A DNA stretch of 64,000 nt from Streptomyces taklimakanensis (GCF_009709575.1 NZ_WIXO01000001.1:1612001-1676000); one strand, 5' to 3'. Shown: positions 25,290-34,840, counted from the first letter of the stretch. The notes: generated by a model from the sequence alone, not told the origin. Made by a program: numbers and translations.

Positions 25290-27203
25290 TCAGCCCCAGA
25301 GGGCGTCGGCGCCGCGGTCGCGCAGCGACCGGCCGTACCGCTCCAGGGTCCACAGTTGTTCGGCGACGGCGCCCTGGCCCTCGTCACCGCTGTTGACCAT
25401 GCGCTCGAAGGTGCCGCGCAGTTCGGCGATGCGGCGGTTGACGGCCTCCAGCCGCACCTTGACCAGGAACTCCCCGGCGTACGCCTGGTCGGGCTCGCGC
25501 GGAGTGCGCAACGGCTCGACGCTCAACTCGGTGATCAGCGACCGCACGGTGTCGTCCGGCGCCGCGTCACGCACCCGGGCCAGGTACTCGTCGTCGGCCC
25601 GTTCCACGCCCCCGGCCTTCTCGACGGCCTCGCGCACCGCCGCGTAGGGGGCGGCGGTGAACTCGTCCGCGCCGTAGGCGTCGAAGAGCGGGGAGACGAG
25701 CTGCGGGAACTGCAGTGCCAGCTTGAGCAGTTCGCGCTCGGCCAGCCGCTGGGGGCTGCGCAGGTCCAGCCGGGGACCGCGCGGGGACGGGCCGGGGGCG
25801 ACCTGCGGTACGGGCGGACCGGCCGGCGGGTGCTGCTGCCGGGAGCCGCCGGGACCGGCGGCGCGGCGCTCGCGCTCCCAGCGCGCGAGCTGCCCCACGC
25901 GCCGTACGACGAACTCGGTGTCGAGGATGCCCAGCAGGCCGGCCAGGCGCACGGCGTACTGGTGCTGGATGGAGCCGTCCTTGATCCGGGCGACGATCGG
26001 CGCGGCCTCGTCCAGGGCGGCGGCCCGCCCCTCGGCGGTGTCCAGGTTGTGCCGCCCGGTGACCGAGCGGAGGGCGAACTCGAACAGCGGCGAGCGGCCC
26101 TCCACCAGGGCGCACACCGCCTCGTCGCCCTGCGCCAGGCGCAGTTCGCACGGATCCATGCCGCCGGGGGTGATGGCGATGGAGGTGCGGGCGGCGAACT
26201 TCTGGTCGTCCTCGAAGGCGCGCAGGGCGGCCTTCTGCCCCGCGGCGTCCCCGTCGAAGGTGAAGACGACCTCCGACCGGGAGTTGTCCATCAGCAGCCG
26301 CCGAAGGATCTTGATGTGCTCGCCGCCGAAGGCGGTGCCGCAGGTCGCGATGGCGCCCGTGACGCCCGCGAGGTGGCAGGCCATCACGTCCGTGTACCCC
26401 TCGACGACCACGGCCCGGCCGGTCTTCGCGATCTCCCGCTTGGCCAGGTCGATGCCGTACAACACCTGGGACTTGCGGTAGATCGCCGTCTCGGGGGTGT
26501 TGAGGTACTTGGGCCCGTTGTCGTCCTCGCGGAGCTTGCGGGCGCCGAAACCGACGACCTCGCCGGTGATGTCGCGGATGGGCCACATCAGGCGGCCCCG
26601 GAAGCGGTCGATGGGCCGGCCGTTGCGGCTCTCCTGGGCGAGGCCGGCCAGGATCAGCTCCTTGTCGCTGAAGCCCTGGCCGCGCAGGAAGCGGGTGAGG
26701 TGGTCCCAGCCGGCCGGGGAGTAGCCGACGCCGAAGTGTTCGGCGGCCGCCCGGTCGAAGCCGCGCTCGGCGAGGAAGCGGCGGCCGACCTCGGCCTCGG
26801 GGCCGTCGAGCTGCTCGGCGTAGAAGCGGGCGGCGGCCTTGTGCGCCTGGACCAGTCGGATCCGCTCGCCCTGCTGACGGCCGGGCGCGTAGCCGCCCTC
26901 CTGGTAGCGCAGGGTGATCCCGGCCTGGGAGGCGAGCCGCTCGACGGCCTCGGAGAAGGAGAGGTGGTCCACCTTCATCACGAAGTCGAGGGTGTCGCCG
27001 CCGGCCTGGCAGCCGAAGCAGTGGTACAGGCCCTTGCTGGGGCTGACGTGGAAGGAGGGGGACTTCTCGTCGTGGAAGGGGCACAGCCCCTTGAGGTTGC
27101 CGCCGCCCGCCGGGCGGAGCTGGAGGTACTCGGAGACGACGGCGTCGATCGGGACCGCGTCCCGCACCGCCTTCACGTCGTCGTCGTTGATCCGTCCCGC
27201 CAC
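25290..27203 (-). CDS. dnaG: DNA primase DnaG
   Basis: 637 residues. The N-terminal zinc ribbon has Cys41, His44, Cys62 and Cys65 ([17 protein letters not shown]). The catalytic TOPRIM domain near residue 260 reads [13 protein letters not shown], with [17 protein letters not shown] following. The C-terminal third (from ~430, after a Pro/Gly-rich linker) is the helicase-binding domain. It makes RNA primers for lagging-strand synthesis with DnaB. The length matches actinobacterial DnaG. The sigma-factor gene follows on the same strand after 151 bp, echoing the rpsU-dnaG-rpoD linkage of other bacteria. Confidence 0.97.
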   Translation of the reverse strand: MAGRINDDDVKAVRDAVPIDAVVSEYLQLRPAGGGNLKGLCPFHDEKSPSFHVSPSKGLYHCFGCQAGGDTLDFVMKVDHLSFSEAVERLASQAGITLRYQEGGYAPGRQQGERIRLVQAHKAAARFYAEQLDGPEAEVGRRFLAERGFDRAAAEHFGVGYSPAGWDHLTRFLRGQGFSDKELILAGLAQESRNGRPIDRFRGRLMWPIRDITGEVVGFGARKLREDDNGPKYLNTPETAIYRKSQVLYGIDLAKREIAKTGRAVVVEGYTDVMACHLAGVTGAIATCGTAFGGEHIKILRRLLMDNSRSEVVFTFDGDAAGQKAALRAFEDDQKFAARTSIAITPGGMDPCELRLAQGDEAVCALVEGRSPLFEFALRSVTGRHNLDTAEGRAAALDEAAPIVARIKDGSIQHQYAVRLAGLLGILDTEFVVRRVGQLARWERERRAAGPGGSRQQHPPAGPPVPQVAPGPSPRGPRLDLRSPQRLAERELLKLALQFPQLVSPLFDAYGADEFTAAPYAAVREAVEKAGGVERADDEYLARVRDAAPDDTVRSLITELSVEPLRTPREPDQAYAGEFLVKVRLEAVNRRIAELRGTFERMVNSGDEGQGAVAEQLWTLERYGRSLRDRGADALWG

Positions 27204-27239
27204 GGCAGAAGTCTACGGCCGTCCGGTGACACCCCGGCG

Positions 27240-27259
27240 CCGCCGGGCGGGCCCGGCGG
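27240..27259 (-). terminator. Hairpin between the flavoprotein and dnaG genes
   Basis: CCGCCGGG (27240-27247) pairs with CCCGGCGG (27252-27259) around CGGG, about 60 bases beyond the flavoprotein stop and just before the dnaG start, so dnaG likely has its own promoter. Confidence 0.65.
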
Positions 27260-27317
27260 TCCCCGCCGTCCTCGCTTCCGCCCGGAGGTCCTCGACGGGG
27301 ACGGAGCGCGGCCCGCG

Positions 27318-28580
27318 TCAGCCGGCGGCCACGGCCTCCAGGGGCACCGAGGGATCGGCCAGCCTCTCCCGGTCCACCTCGCGACCGGAGCGGACCAGCT
27401 CCTGAACGGGGCCGGTGACCTCCCGCACGTTCATGTTCAGCCCGGCCAGCACCCGTCCCCCGCTCAGCCAGAACGCCACGAACTCCCGCTTGCCGAGGTC
27501 GCCGCGGACCACCACCTCGTCGTAGGAGCCGGGCGGTGCCCAACCGGAGTACTCCATGCTCGTATCGTACTGGTCGGAGAAGAAGTACGGCACCCGGTCG
27601 TAGACGACCTCCCGGCCGAGCATGGCGCGGGCGGCGGCCGGCCCGCCGTTCAACGCGTTGGCCCAGTGCTCGACCCGCAGCCGGGTGTCGAACAGGGGGT
27701 GGTGGAGGGCGGCGACGTCGCCAGCGGCGTAGACGTGCGGGTCGCCGGTGCGCAGCGAGGTGTCCACGACGACGCCCCCGACGGGCTCCTCCGCCAGCTC
27801 CAGCCCGGCGGCCCGCGCCAGGGAGACCCGGGGCACGGCGCCGACGGCGGCGAGCACGGCGTGCGCCGGGTGCTCGTCGCCGTCCTCGGTCCGCACGGCC
27901 AGCACCTGGCTGTCCTGGCCGACGATCTCGGTGATGCGGGTGCCGAACCGGAAGCGCACCCCGTGCTCGCCGTGCAGATCGGCGAGGACGGCACCCAGTT
28001 CGGGACCGAGGGCGGAGTGCAGCGGGGTGGGGTGCTGTTCGATGACGGTGACCTCGGCGCCGTAGGTGCGGGCGACCGCCGCCACCTCCAGACCGATCCA
28101 GCCGCCGCCCGCGACGACCAGGTGTCCGTTGTCGCGGCCCAGCCCCGCCAGGGTGCCGCGCAGCCGGTCGGCGTGGGCGAGGCGACGCAGGTGGTGGACA
28201 CCGGCCAGGTCGGTGCCGGGAACGTCCAGACGGCGCGGCTCGGCGCCGGTGGCCAGCAGCAGGGCGTCGTAGTGGATCCGGGTGCCGTCGCCGAGCTCCA
28301 CCGCCCTCGCGGCGCGGTCGAGGCGGACGGCGGGCTGGCCCAGGTGGAGTTCGATCCCCGCCCCGGTGTACCAGGCGGGTTCGTGGGCGAGGAGGTCGGC
28401 GCGTCCGGTGGTGCCGAAGAGGTAGCCCTTGGAGAGAGGAGGTCGTTCGTAGGGGTGGTCGCGTTCGTCGCCGATCAGGATGACGCGTCCCGTGAAGCCC
28501 TCGGCCCGCAGGGTCTCGGCCGCCTTCGCCCCGGCCAGGCCTCCACCGACGATGACGAACGTGCGATGTGCGTCGACCAC
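27318..28580 (-). CDS. FAD-dependent ferredoxin/rubredoxin-type NAD(P)H reductase
   Basis: 420 residues of the pyridine-nucleotide-disulfide oxidoreductase fold without redox-active cysteines. The FAD motif is FVIVGGGLAGAKAAETLR, followed by the family signature HPYERPPLSKGYL. The NAD(P)H motif is LVVAGGGWIGLEVAAVAR, the second FAD contact HVYAAGDVAAL, and the C-terminal domain contains EYSGWAPP. Such reductases pass electrons from NAD(P)H to ferredoxins that serve P450s or dioxygenases. No ferredoxin gene is adjacent; the conservon P450s at 43-46 kb could be distant clients (speculation). Start is GTG at 28580 with GGAGG six bases upstream. Confidence 0.88.
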   Translation of the reverse strand: MVDAHRTFVIVGGGLAGAKAAETLRAEGFTGRVILIGDERDHPYERPPLSKGYLFGTTGRADLLAHEPAWYTGAGIELHLGQPAVRLDRAARAVELGDGTRIHYDALLLATGAEPRRLDVPGTDLAGVHHLRRLAHADRLRGTLAGLGRDNGHLVVAGGGWIGLEVAAVARTYGAEVTVIEQHPTPLHSALGPELGAVLADLHGEHGVRFRFGTRITEIVGQDSQVLAVRTEDGDEHPAHAVLAAVGAVPRVSLARAAGLELAEEPVGGVVVDTSLRTGDPHVYAAGDVAALHHPLFDTRLRVEHWANALNGGPAAARAMLGREVVYDRVPYFFSDQYDTSMEYSGWAPPGSYDEVVVRGDLGKREFVAFWLSGGRVLAGLNMNVREVTGPVQELVRSGREVDRERLADPSVPLEAVAAG

Positions 28581-28827
28581 GTGGTTCCTCCTCGTTGCGA
28601 TACCCCCCTGTCGTCGGCGTTTCCGTGGACGCGCCGCGCCGGCCGCGCCGGTGGGCGGGGCGGCCGGTGGACCGTCCGGGTGTGCTCCGCGGCCCCGACC
28701 GCGGCCCCCTCCCCCGTTGTCTTCCCCATCGGCCGCCCCCGTGCACCCGGCCGATCGCGCGGGTCCGGGAGCGGGCGGGGCGGAGGGACGCGGGACGGCC
28801 GGAAGGCGTCCTCGTCGTGCGCCGGGC

Positions 28828-30186
28828 TCACACCGCGGTGTGCGTCCGCTCGCCTTCCCCCTCGTACGTCCCGCCGTCGTACGCCGTGCCGTGGAGCACG
28901 CGGCGGGCCGTCAGGGCGAGGGAGAGTTCGGCCACCTCGTGGGGGCGGGCGAGGGACCGCCCGGTGAGCTGCTCGAAGCGGCGCAGCCGGTTGAGGACGG
29001 TGTTGCGGTGGCAGAAGAGGAGGTCACCGGCCCGCCGTGCCGATCCGTCGCACTCCAGCCACACCGCCAGCGTGTGCAGCAGCAGGTCGCGGTCGGAGCC
29101 CTCCAGCCGCAGCACCGGCCCCAGCACCCGCCGCGCCAACTCGGCGGCCAGGCCGGGCGAGGAGACCAGCAGGGCGGCCGGGAGGTGCTCGTGCAACAGG
29201 ACGGGGGGCCCTCCGGCGGTGGCGGAACGCAGCGCGGTCTCGGCCAGGCGACGGGCGTCGCCGACGGCGGCCAGGCCGTCCACGGCGGATCCGATCCCGG
29301 TCCGGGCTCCGGGCAGGGCGGGCAGGGACGCGGCCAGCTTCTCCAGAAGGCCCTCGGTGCCCGCGTCCCCGCCCTCCCGCGCGCCGACGCCCACGCCGGC
29401 GCCCACGCCCCCGCCCTCCCGCGCGCCGATGCCCACGCCGGCGCCCGCGCCGCCGCCGAGCAGGGCGACGCCCAGGTCGGCGTCGGACCGGGAGTGCCAC
29501 AGCATCCGCACGCCCGCCGGCGTCCGGGAGCGGTGGACGGCCCGGTGGGCCTCCCGGCCGGGCCCGGTGACCACCACCACCGCGTACCGGCCGCGCTCGG
29601 GCAGCCCCAGCACCTCGGAGACCTCGGGCAGGTCGGCCATCCGCACGGTGCCCTCCAGCAGTGCCTCGGCCATCAGCCGCCGACGGTTCTCGCCGCGCCA
29701 GGTGAGCCGGCGTTCGGTCCGCCGGTACGCCTCGGCCACCACCGCGCAGTGCTCGTCGACGAAGTCCCAGACCTCGGCGGCCACGTGGACCAGCAGCCGG
29801 GCGCCGTCGGGGTCGTGTCGGGTGACCCGGTCCACCAGGGCCTGCCAGACCACGGCGCCGCCGATCCGGAAGGCCCGCATCAGGGCGTCCAGCGGCAGGC
29901 CCTGCTCGGCGCGCTCGGCCCCGATCCGCCACGAACACCGGCGGGCGGCCTCGCGCAGCTCCCCGGGGCGGAGCAGGGAGCCCACGTTGTGCCGCAGCGA
30001 GCGGTACACCTCCTGCCACAGTCCCTCCGGATCCACGGAGGCGGCGCGGTAGGCGGGTTCCTCCTCGCGCAGCAGCGCGACCACGCGGTCCGTGAGCAGG
30101 GGCAGTTCGTCCATCAGTGGGCGGGCCGCCCGGTGCAGTACGGCCACGGCCTCGGCGTTCACGGGAGCGCGTACGACGGAGTGCAT
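28828..30186 (-). CDS. PucR/CdaR-type transcriptional regulator
   Basis: 452 residues from the ATG at 30186 (GGAGGACC upstream). The N-terminal ~190 residues are helical (LPLDALMRAFRIGGAVVWQALVD), as in actinomycete regulators with an N-terminal RsbT/sensor-like helical domain. A GGDEF-like central domain follows (ERGRYAVVVVTGPG), with a Gly/Ala-rich insertion containing a 14-residue duplication. The C-terminal PucR helix-turn-helix is clear: ARRAGDLLFCHRNTVLNRLRRFEQLTGRSL. Targets are unknown; there is no catabolic operon next to it other than the flavoprotein gene 247 bp downstream. Confidence 0.87.
   Translation of the reverse strand: MHSVVRAPVNAEAVAVLHRAARPLMDELPLLTDRVVALLREEEPAYRAASVDPEGLWQEVYRSLRHNVGSLLRPGELREAARRCSWRIGAERAEQGLPLDALMRAFRIGGAVVWQALVDRVTRHDPDGARLLVHVAAEVWDFVDEHCAVVAEAYRRTERRLTWRGENRRRLMAEALLEGTVRMADLPEVSEVLGLPERGRYAVVVVTGPGREAHRAVHRSRTPAGVRMLWHSRSDADLGVALLGGGAGAGVGIGAREGGGVGAGVGVGAREGGDAGTEGLLEKLAASLPALPGARTGIGSAVDGLAAVGDARRLAETALRSATAGGPPVLLHEHLPAALLVSSPGLAAELARRVLGPVLRLEGSDRDLLLHTLAVWLECDGSARRAGDLLFCHRNTVLNRLRRFEQLTGRSLARPHEVAELSLALTARRVLHGTAYDGGTYEGEGERTHTAV
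29371..29454 (-). repeat. 42-bp tandem duplication inside the PucR-type gene
   Basis: Two nearly identical 42-bp units (29371-29412 and 29413-29454) differ at about five positions and encode two copies of a Gly/Ala/Val stretch ending in GAREGG. The in-frame length suggests recent expansion of a flexible linker. Confidence 0.85.
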
Positions 30187-30428
30187 CACGGTCCTCCACC
30201 TGGCGGGTGTGGTGGGCGGCTGGTGCAGCATTGTCGGCGGGCCCGCTCCGGGATATCCAGGGGTTTGCGGAAATCCCTTAGCGACCGCTCAGTCTGCCAG
30301 GTCCGCCACCGGGCCTCCAGAGGGCCGGAGGGCGGCGCGGGCGAGGTCGGCCCGGCCCGGCCCGACTTCGGGGGGCGACCTGCGCGGACGCGCGTCAAAA
30401 GGGGAGCGGCCGCGGACCGCGGGAGCCG

Positions 30429-33400
30429 TCAGCCGTCGCCCGCCGCCGCCAGGACGCGGGTGAGTTCGACCCGGGAACGGATGCCCAGGGCCGCGAAGAC
30501 GTTCCGCAGGTGGTGATCGACCGTGCGGGGGCTGACCGAGAGCCGCAGCGCCACCTCCCGGTTGGTGGCGCCCTCCGCCACGCACCGGGCGATGCGCAAC
30601 TGCTGGGGGGTCAGACCGGCCAGCGCCCAGGACCCGGGCGGTGTCCGCGGCCGTCCGCCCCCGACGACCCCGGACGCCGCCTCCGCCACCCCCACCACCG
30701 CTCCCGCCGCCTCGCCGGTGGCGCGCAGTTCGGCGCGGGCCTGCTCGGCCCAGCCGCGGGCCCCGCACCGCTCGAAGGCCAGCAGCGCGTCGCGCAGCAC
30801 CCGGCGGGCCGCGCCCGGACGCCGGCCGCGCCGCAGGGTCTTGCCGTGCAGCAGCCGAGTGCGGCCGAGCTCGAAGTCGCTGTCGATCCGCGCGTGTTCC
30901 TCCAGCGCCCGCTCGAACAGCGCGGGTGCCCGCTCCGGCGCGGCCGTCAGGGCACGGCAGCGGGCGAGCTGGACGGGCGCCATCGGGTCGGCGGTGACGG
31001 CCGTCCACGCCTCGAAGCGCTCCAGCGCGGCACGGGCCACCGCCCGGTCCCCCGCCGCCACCGCCGCCTCGACCAGGCACGGCGCGGCGAGCGCCTGGAG
31101 CGCGAAGTGCCCCCGCCCGGCCCCGGGCCCCACCCCCGGCCCGGAGCCCACCAGCGGCTCCAGCCGGGCGGCCGCCTCGTGCGGACGTCCGCGCCCCATG
31201 TCGCACCGGGCCAGCGCCCACTGGGCCAGCGTGGCGGCGACGCCCAGACCGTGCGGCCCCGCCCCCTCGCCGGCCGCGCGGGCGTGTTCGGCGCAGGTGT
31301 CCGCCCGTCCCTCCACCGCCGCGGCCATCGCCAGCACGGCGTGGTGGTGGGCCGCGCAGTTGCTCCGACCGGTCCGCAGGGCGAGGCGCAGCCCGGTCTC
31401 GGCGTGGGCCCGGGCCCGGCGGTGCCGGCCGGCCCGCAGTTCGCTGTAGGCCAGGTGCTCCAGCGCCTCGGGGACGAGGGAGGCCGGGCCGCGGGCGCTC
31501 GCGGCGGCCAGGGCACGGGTGTCGAGGCGATGGGCCGCGGCGACGTCGCCGAGCACCAGGGCGGCGACCCCGGCGCGGATCAGTCGCCAGGGCCGCCCCT
31601 CCCCGGCGGCCCGGTCCAGGACGCGGCGCAGTGGGGCGACGCCCCGGGCGAAGTCCCCGGACAGCACCGCGTCCATCCCGGCGCGGTAGTCGTCCAGCAG
31701 CGGGTCCTCCTCGGCGGACCGCAGTTCGGCGACGCGGGCGAGGTCGGCCCGCAGCCCGGCGATGTCGCCGACCGCCCAGGACGCGTCGCTCGCGTGGAGC
31801 AGCGCCCGGCGCGCGGCGTGCGGGTCGTACGGACCCAGCAGTCGGGCGGCGTGGGTGAGGACCTCGTGGGCGTCGGTGACCACGCCGTTGCGCAGCTCCA
31901 GGAGGCCGCGCACGAGTTCGATGCGGCCGCGCGCCGCGTCGTGGACGGGCAGGGCGCGGGCCCGGTCCAGCAGGCGCAGGGCCCGGTGGGGGCGTCCGGC
32001 CGACCAGGCGTGCTCGGCGGCGGCGGTCAGTCTGGCGGCGCGCACCCCGGCGACCTCGTCGGTGCCGGCGGCGCCGGTGTCCTCACCGGTGAGTTCGGCG
32101 GCGCGCCACAGGGCGTCGGACAGTTCGGCGTGGAGCCGTACGTCGGTGGCGGGCCGGTCGTGGGCGGCGGCGGCCAGGGCGTCGGCGAGCCGGGGGGCGG
32201 GGCCGTACGCGGGGTCGGCCGCCGCGGCGCGGTGCCGCAGGGCGAGGAGCCGGTTCGGCGCCTCCGCCGGCGCCCCCTCCGCCGTCTCCGCCGTCTCCGC
32301 CGCCTCCACCGTCCCCGTCCCCGTCCCCGTCCCGGGGCCGGGGCCGGGGGCGTCCCCCGGCCGTCCGGTCCCGGTGTCCTCCAGGGCCCGCGCCAGGAGC
32401 CGGTGGGCGGTGCGGCGCCGCTCGGACGGCTCGCCCCAGTAGGCGGCGCGGCGCAGCAGGGAGTGGGCGAAGTGCAGGGCGTCCCCCTCGTGGCGCACCA
32501 GTCCGCGTCTCCGCGCCGGTTCCGCGTCGTCCGGTCCGACTCCGGCGGGGGCGGCGGCGCGCAGCAGGGTGGAGTGGTCCGCGGTGCCGCCGAGTTCGTG
32601 CGCGGCGGCGGCCAGCAGGAGCAGGGTGCGGGTGGCCTCGGGCAGTTCCGCCAGAACGGAGACGGCGGCGCGCAGCCGGGGTCCGGCGGGCGGAAGGGGG
32701 TGGGGCAGCGGTTCGGCGCCGGTGAGCCGGCCGGGGTCGAGGGAGGCGACCAGGTCGGTGAGGAGGCCGGGGTTGCCGCCGCCGGTGTGCAGCAGCTCCT
32801 CCCGGACGGCCGGGTCGGTGTCGGCGGGCAGCAGCTCGTCCAGCAGCGCGGCGGCGGCCGCCGCGTCCAGGGGGCCCAGCCGGAGCACGGGCAGCCCCGC
32901 CAGCAGTGGGTCGTCGGCGCCCTCGGGGTGGGTGCCGAGCAGCATCGCGGCGGGCAGTGGCGGGCCCATCCGTCGGGCGGCGAAGCCCAGGGCGCGGCGG
33001 GACGGTTCGTCCAGGAGGTGGACGTCGTCGGCACAGACCAGCAGCGGTCCCTCGGCGGCCAGCCCGTCCAACAGCGCGGCCAGGGCGGCCAGCACCGGGC
33101 CGTCGCCGGCGTCGGCGACGGTCGCCGGCGCGCCGAGCGTCAGGGCGTCGGCGAGGGCCGCGGTCCGCGCGGTGCCGGGCACGAGCCGAGCGGCGACCGG
33201 GCGCAGCAGGGCGTGCAGTCCGCTGTAGGGGACGGCGGCCTCGGCGGCCACTCCCCGGACGCGCAGCACGGTGCCGCCCGTGCCCTCCGCCGCGAAGGCG
33301 CCGGCGGCGTGTTCCAACAGGGTGCTGGTGCCGTGTCCCGGCTCGCCCCGTACCAGGAGCGCTCCGCCGCGTCCCGCGCGTGCGCCGCCGACCAGTTCCG

Positions 33401-33434
33401 CGACGGCCGTCCGTGCCACGTCGGCACCGTGCAT
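30429..33434 (-). CDS. Large LuxR-family regulator with STAND-type ATPase domain (LAL-like)
   Basis: 1001 residues from the ATG at 33434, with GAGGAGG nine bases upstream. The N-terminal ATPase domain (about 20-330) has a P-loop reading GEPGHGTST (30-38), where the usual Lys is Thr36, and a Walker B LLVCADDVHLL. A long helical, TPR-like middle (about 350-900) contains an Ala/Glu/Thr-rich linker. The C-terminal LuxR helix-turn-helix reads LTPQQLRIARCVAEGATNREVALRLSVSPRTVDHHLRNVFAALG. LAL regulators activate secondary-metabolism or sugar genes. The substituted P-loop questions ATP dependence. Targets unknown; the divergent LPMO gene 647 bp away is one candidate. Confidence 0.88.
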   Translation of the reverse strand: MHGADVARTAVAELVGGARAGRGGALLVRGEPGHGTSTLLEHAAGAFAAEGTGGTVLRVRGVAAEAAVPYSGLHALLRPVAARLVPGTARTAALADALTLGAPATVADAGDGPVLAALAALLDGLAAEGPLLVCADDVHLLDEPSRRALGFAARRMGPPLPAAMLLGTHPEGADDPLLAGLPVLRLGPLDAAAAAALLDELLPADTDPAVREELLHTGGGNPGLLTDLVASLDPGRLTGAEPLPHPLPPAGPRLRAAVSVLAELPEATRTLLLLAAAAHELGGTADHSTLLRAAAPAGVGPDDAEPARRRGLVRHEGDALHFAHSLLRRAAYWGEPSERRRTAHRLLARALEDTGTGRPGDAPGPGPGTGTGTGTVEAAETAETAEGAPAEAPNRLLALRHRAAAADPAYGPAPRLADALAAAAHDRPATDVRLHAELSDALWRAAELTGEDTGAAGTDEVAGVRAARLTAAAEHAWSAGRPHRALRLLDRARALPVHDAARGRIELVRGLLELRNGVVTDAHEVLTHAARLLGPYDPHAARRALLHASDASWAVGDIAGLRADLARVAELRSAEEDPLLDDYRAGMDAVLSGDFARGVAPLRRVLDRAAGEGRPWRLIRAGVAALVLGDVAAAHRLDTRALAAASARGPASLVPEALEHLAYSELRAGRHRRARAHAETGLRLALRTGRSNCAAHHHAVLAMAAAVEGRADTCAEHARAAGEGAGPHGLGVAATLAQWALARCDMGRGRPHEAAARLEPLVGSGPGVGPGAGRGHFALQALAAPCLVEAAVAAGDRAVARAALERFEAWTAVTADPMAPVQLARCRALTAAPERAPALFERALEEHARIDSDFELGRTRLLHGKTLRRGRRPGAARRVLRDALLAFERCGARGWAEQARAELRATGEAAGAVVGVAEAASGVVGGGRPRTPPGSWALAGLTPQQLRIARCVAEGATNREVALRLSVSPRTVDHHLRNVFAALGIRSRVELTRVLAAAGDG

Positions 33435-33712
33435 CCGTGCATCCCTCCTCGGAAGGGACTTCCAGGTCGCCCGGGTCCTCCCCACGACAGCACCGGGACC
33501 ACACAGTGTCCATGACAGCGGCGGGCGCCGCGACCACGGCCCAACGGGCACCGGGACGGTGTGTGCGCCCGCACAACGGACGGCCGCCGCTCACCCGTAC
33601 CGGCTTCGGACCGCCGCCACCGGCCGTCGGCCGGTGGCGGGGGACTCCCGCCGGGCCGCTTCGGTGCCCCGCCGCTTCCCGGCACGTCCGGTCGGTGCGC
33701 GGCACCCGCCGT

Positions 33713-33748
33713 CACCGACACCGTTACCGACACCGACACCGACACCGG
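33713..33748. repeat. Six tandem hexamers (CACCGA-type)
   Basis: CACCGA, CACCGT, TACCGA, CACCGA, CACCGA, CACCGG in a row within non-coding DNA, 334 bases upstream of the LPMO start. No function is evident. Confidence 0.85.
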
Positions 33749-33937
33749 ATCGGGGCCGGATTCGGCCGGCACGACAATCCGCCGCATTGCCCCGCACACC
33801 CGGCACACGACCGGGCTCGACCGGTCCGCTCCCCCTCCCCCGAGACGGACCTCGCCTGCGGTGATCGCACCTCGCTCCCGGCCGCCCGCCCCGAGTGTCC
33901 ACCGCCACGTCCCACAGAACCTGGCCGAAATCCAACC

Positions 33938-33966
33938 TTAACGATTGGTCTGTACCAATCTATCGT
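33938..33966 (+). promoter_or_regulatory. Promoter with DasR-like operator upstream of the LPMO gene
   Basis: GATTGGTCTGTACCAATC at 33943-33960 is an 18-bp palindrome (7-bp perfect arms, CTGT centre) resembling the DasR dre consensus built on TGGTCTAGACCA. It fills the 17-base spacer between a weak -35 (TTAACG, 33938-33943) and a -10-like TATCGT (33961-33966). Binding there would block RNA polymerase. DasR controls chitin genes in Streptomyces and is released by glucosamine 6-phosphate; the match to this gene's function is good. Confidence 0.65.
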
Positions 33967-34081
33967 CCTGCGCAACGCCCCGCTTCCGGCGGGTCGCCGC
34001 ACTCCCGTACCGCTCCACGCGCCGGCCGGGCCGACCGGCGCGACGACGGGGAGGACGGGGAAGACGGAGAAGGAGCCCCCC

Positions 34082-34834
34082 ATGCATCGAACCGAACCCA
34101 CCTCCCGAACGGCGAGGCGGAGTCCCGTGAGGCTGCTGGCCTCGCTCTTCGCCTTCGCCCTGGCGTTGCCGCTCGCGATTGTCATGACTTCGGCAAACAC
34201 GGCCGGTGCCCACGGCTGGATCACCTCCCCGCCCAGCCGCCAGGACCACTGCGCCACCGGCCGGGTCACCGGCTGCGGCGGCCTGCAGTACGAGCCGCAG
34301 AGCGTCGAGGCGCCCAAGGGCTCGCGGCTGTGCAGCGGCGGCAGCGGCTGGACCGTCCTGGACGACGAGAGCAAGAACTGGCCGGTGACCCAGGTGTCGA
34401 GCTCGGTCACCTTCCAGTGGCGTCTGACGGCCGCCCACCGCACCAGCACCTGGGACTACTACGTCGACGGCGTGCTGTTCAAGCGGTTCGACCAGGGCAA
34501 CACCCAACCCCCGTCGAACATCTCGCACACCCTGACCGGACTGCCGAGCGGCAAGCACAAAATCCTCGCCGTGTGGAACGTCGCCGACACCGTCAACGCG
34601 TTCTACAACTGCGTGGACGTGCAGGTCGGCAGCGGCGGCGACGGTGGCGGCGGTGAGACGCCCGACCCGACCCGACCGGCCGAGTGCTCCTCCGCCGCCT
34701 GGAACCCGAGCACCGTCTACACCGGCGGTCAGTCCGCGACGCACCGCGGCCACGCCTGGCGGGCCGCCTGGTGGACGCGCGGTGAGGAGCCGGGCGGGAC
34801 GTCCGGCGTCTGGCGGGACCTGGGCGCCTGCTGA
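34082..34834 (+). CDS. Secreted lytic polysaccharide monooxygenase (AA10) with CBM5/12, probably chitin-active
   Basis: 250 residues. A signal peptide ends at TAGA (residue 43), so the mature protein begins with His44 (HGWITSPPSR), the first copper ligand. The second is probably His119 (TAAHRTSTWDYY), and AFYNCVDV supplies the axial aromatic. After a Gly-rich linker, the C-terminal ~50 residues are a CBM5/12 chitin-binding module (AWNPSTVYTGG, WRAAWWTRGEEPG, closing Cys). It oxidatively cuts crystalline chitin, helping chitinases. A DasR-like site upstream fits induction by chitin products. ATG at 34082 follows GGAG in AAGGAGCCCCC. Confidence 0.93.
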   Translation: MHRTEPTSRTARRSPVRLLASLFAFALALPLAIVMTSANTAGAHGWITSPPSRQDHCATGRVTGCGGLQYEPQSVEAPKGSRLCSGGSGWTVLDDESKNWPVTQVSSSVTFQWRLTAAHRTSTWDYYVDGVLFKRFDQGNTQPPSNISHTLTGLPSGKHKILAVWNVADTVNAFYNCVDVQVGSGGDGGGGETPDPTRPAECSSAAWNPSTVYTGGQSATHRGHAWRAAWWTRGEEPGGTSGVWRDLGAC

Positions 34835-34840
34835 CCCCGT

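Larger units (their letters stand above)
33435..34081. other. 647-bp intergenic region between the LAL regulator and LPMO genes
   Basis: No coding region supported: open frames here are extensions or shadows. It holds the upstream region of the leftward LAL gene, a six-unit hexanucleotide repeat (33713-33748), and near 33938-33966 a promoter-like segment with a DasR-like palindrome. The DNA around 33931-33965 is conspicuously more A/T-rich than its surroundings. Confidence 0.7.

Noticed and set aside
33713..33748. CRISPR or iteron-like origin repeats
   Set aside because: Six-base simple repeat without spacers, no replication gene nearby.
32906..34081. Long N-terminal extension of the LPMO
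   Set aside because: The signal peptide begins at the ATG at 34082; upstream frame is Arg/Pro-rich and overlaps the LAL gene on the other strand.
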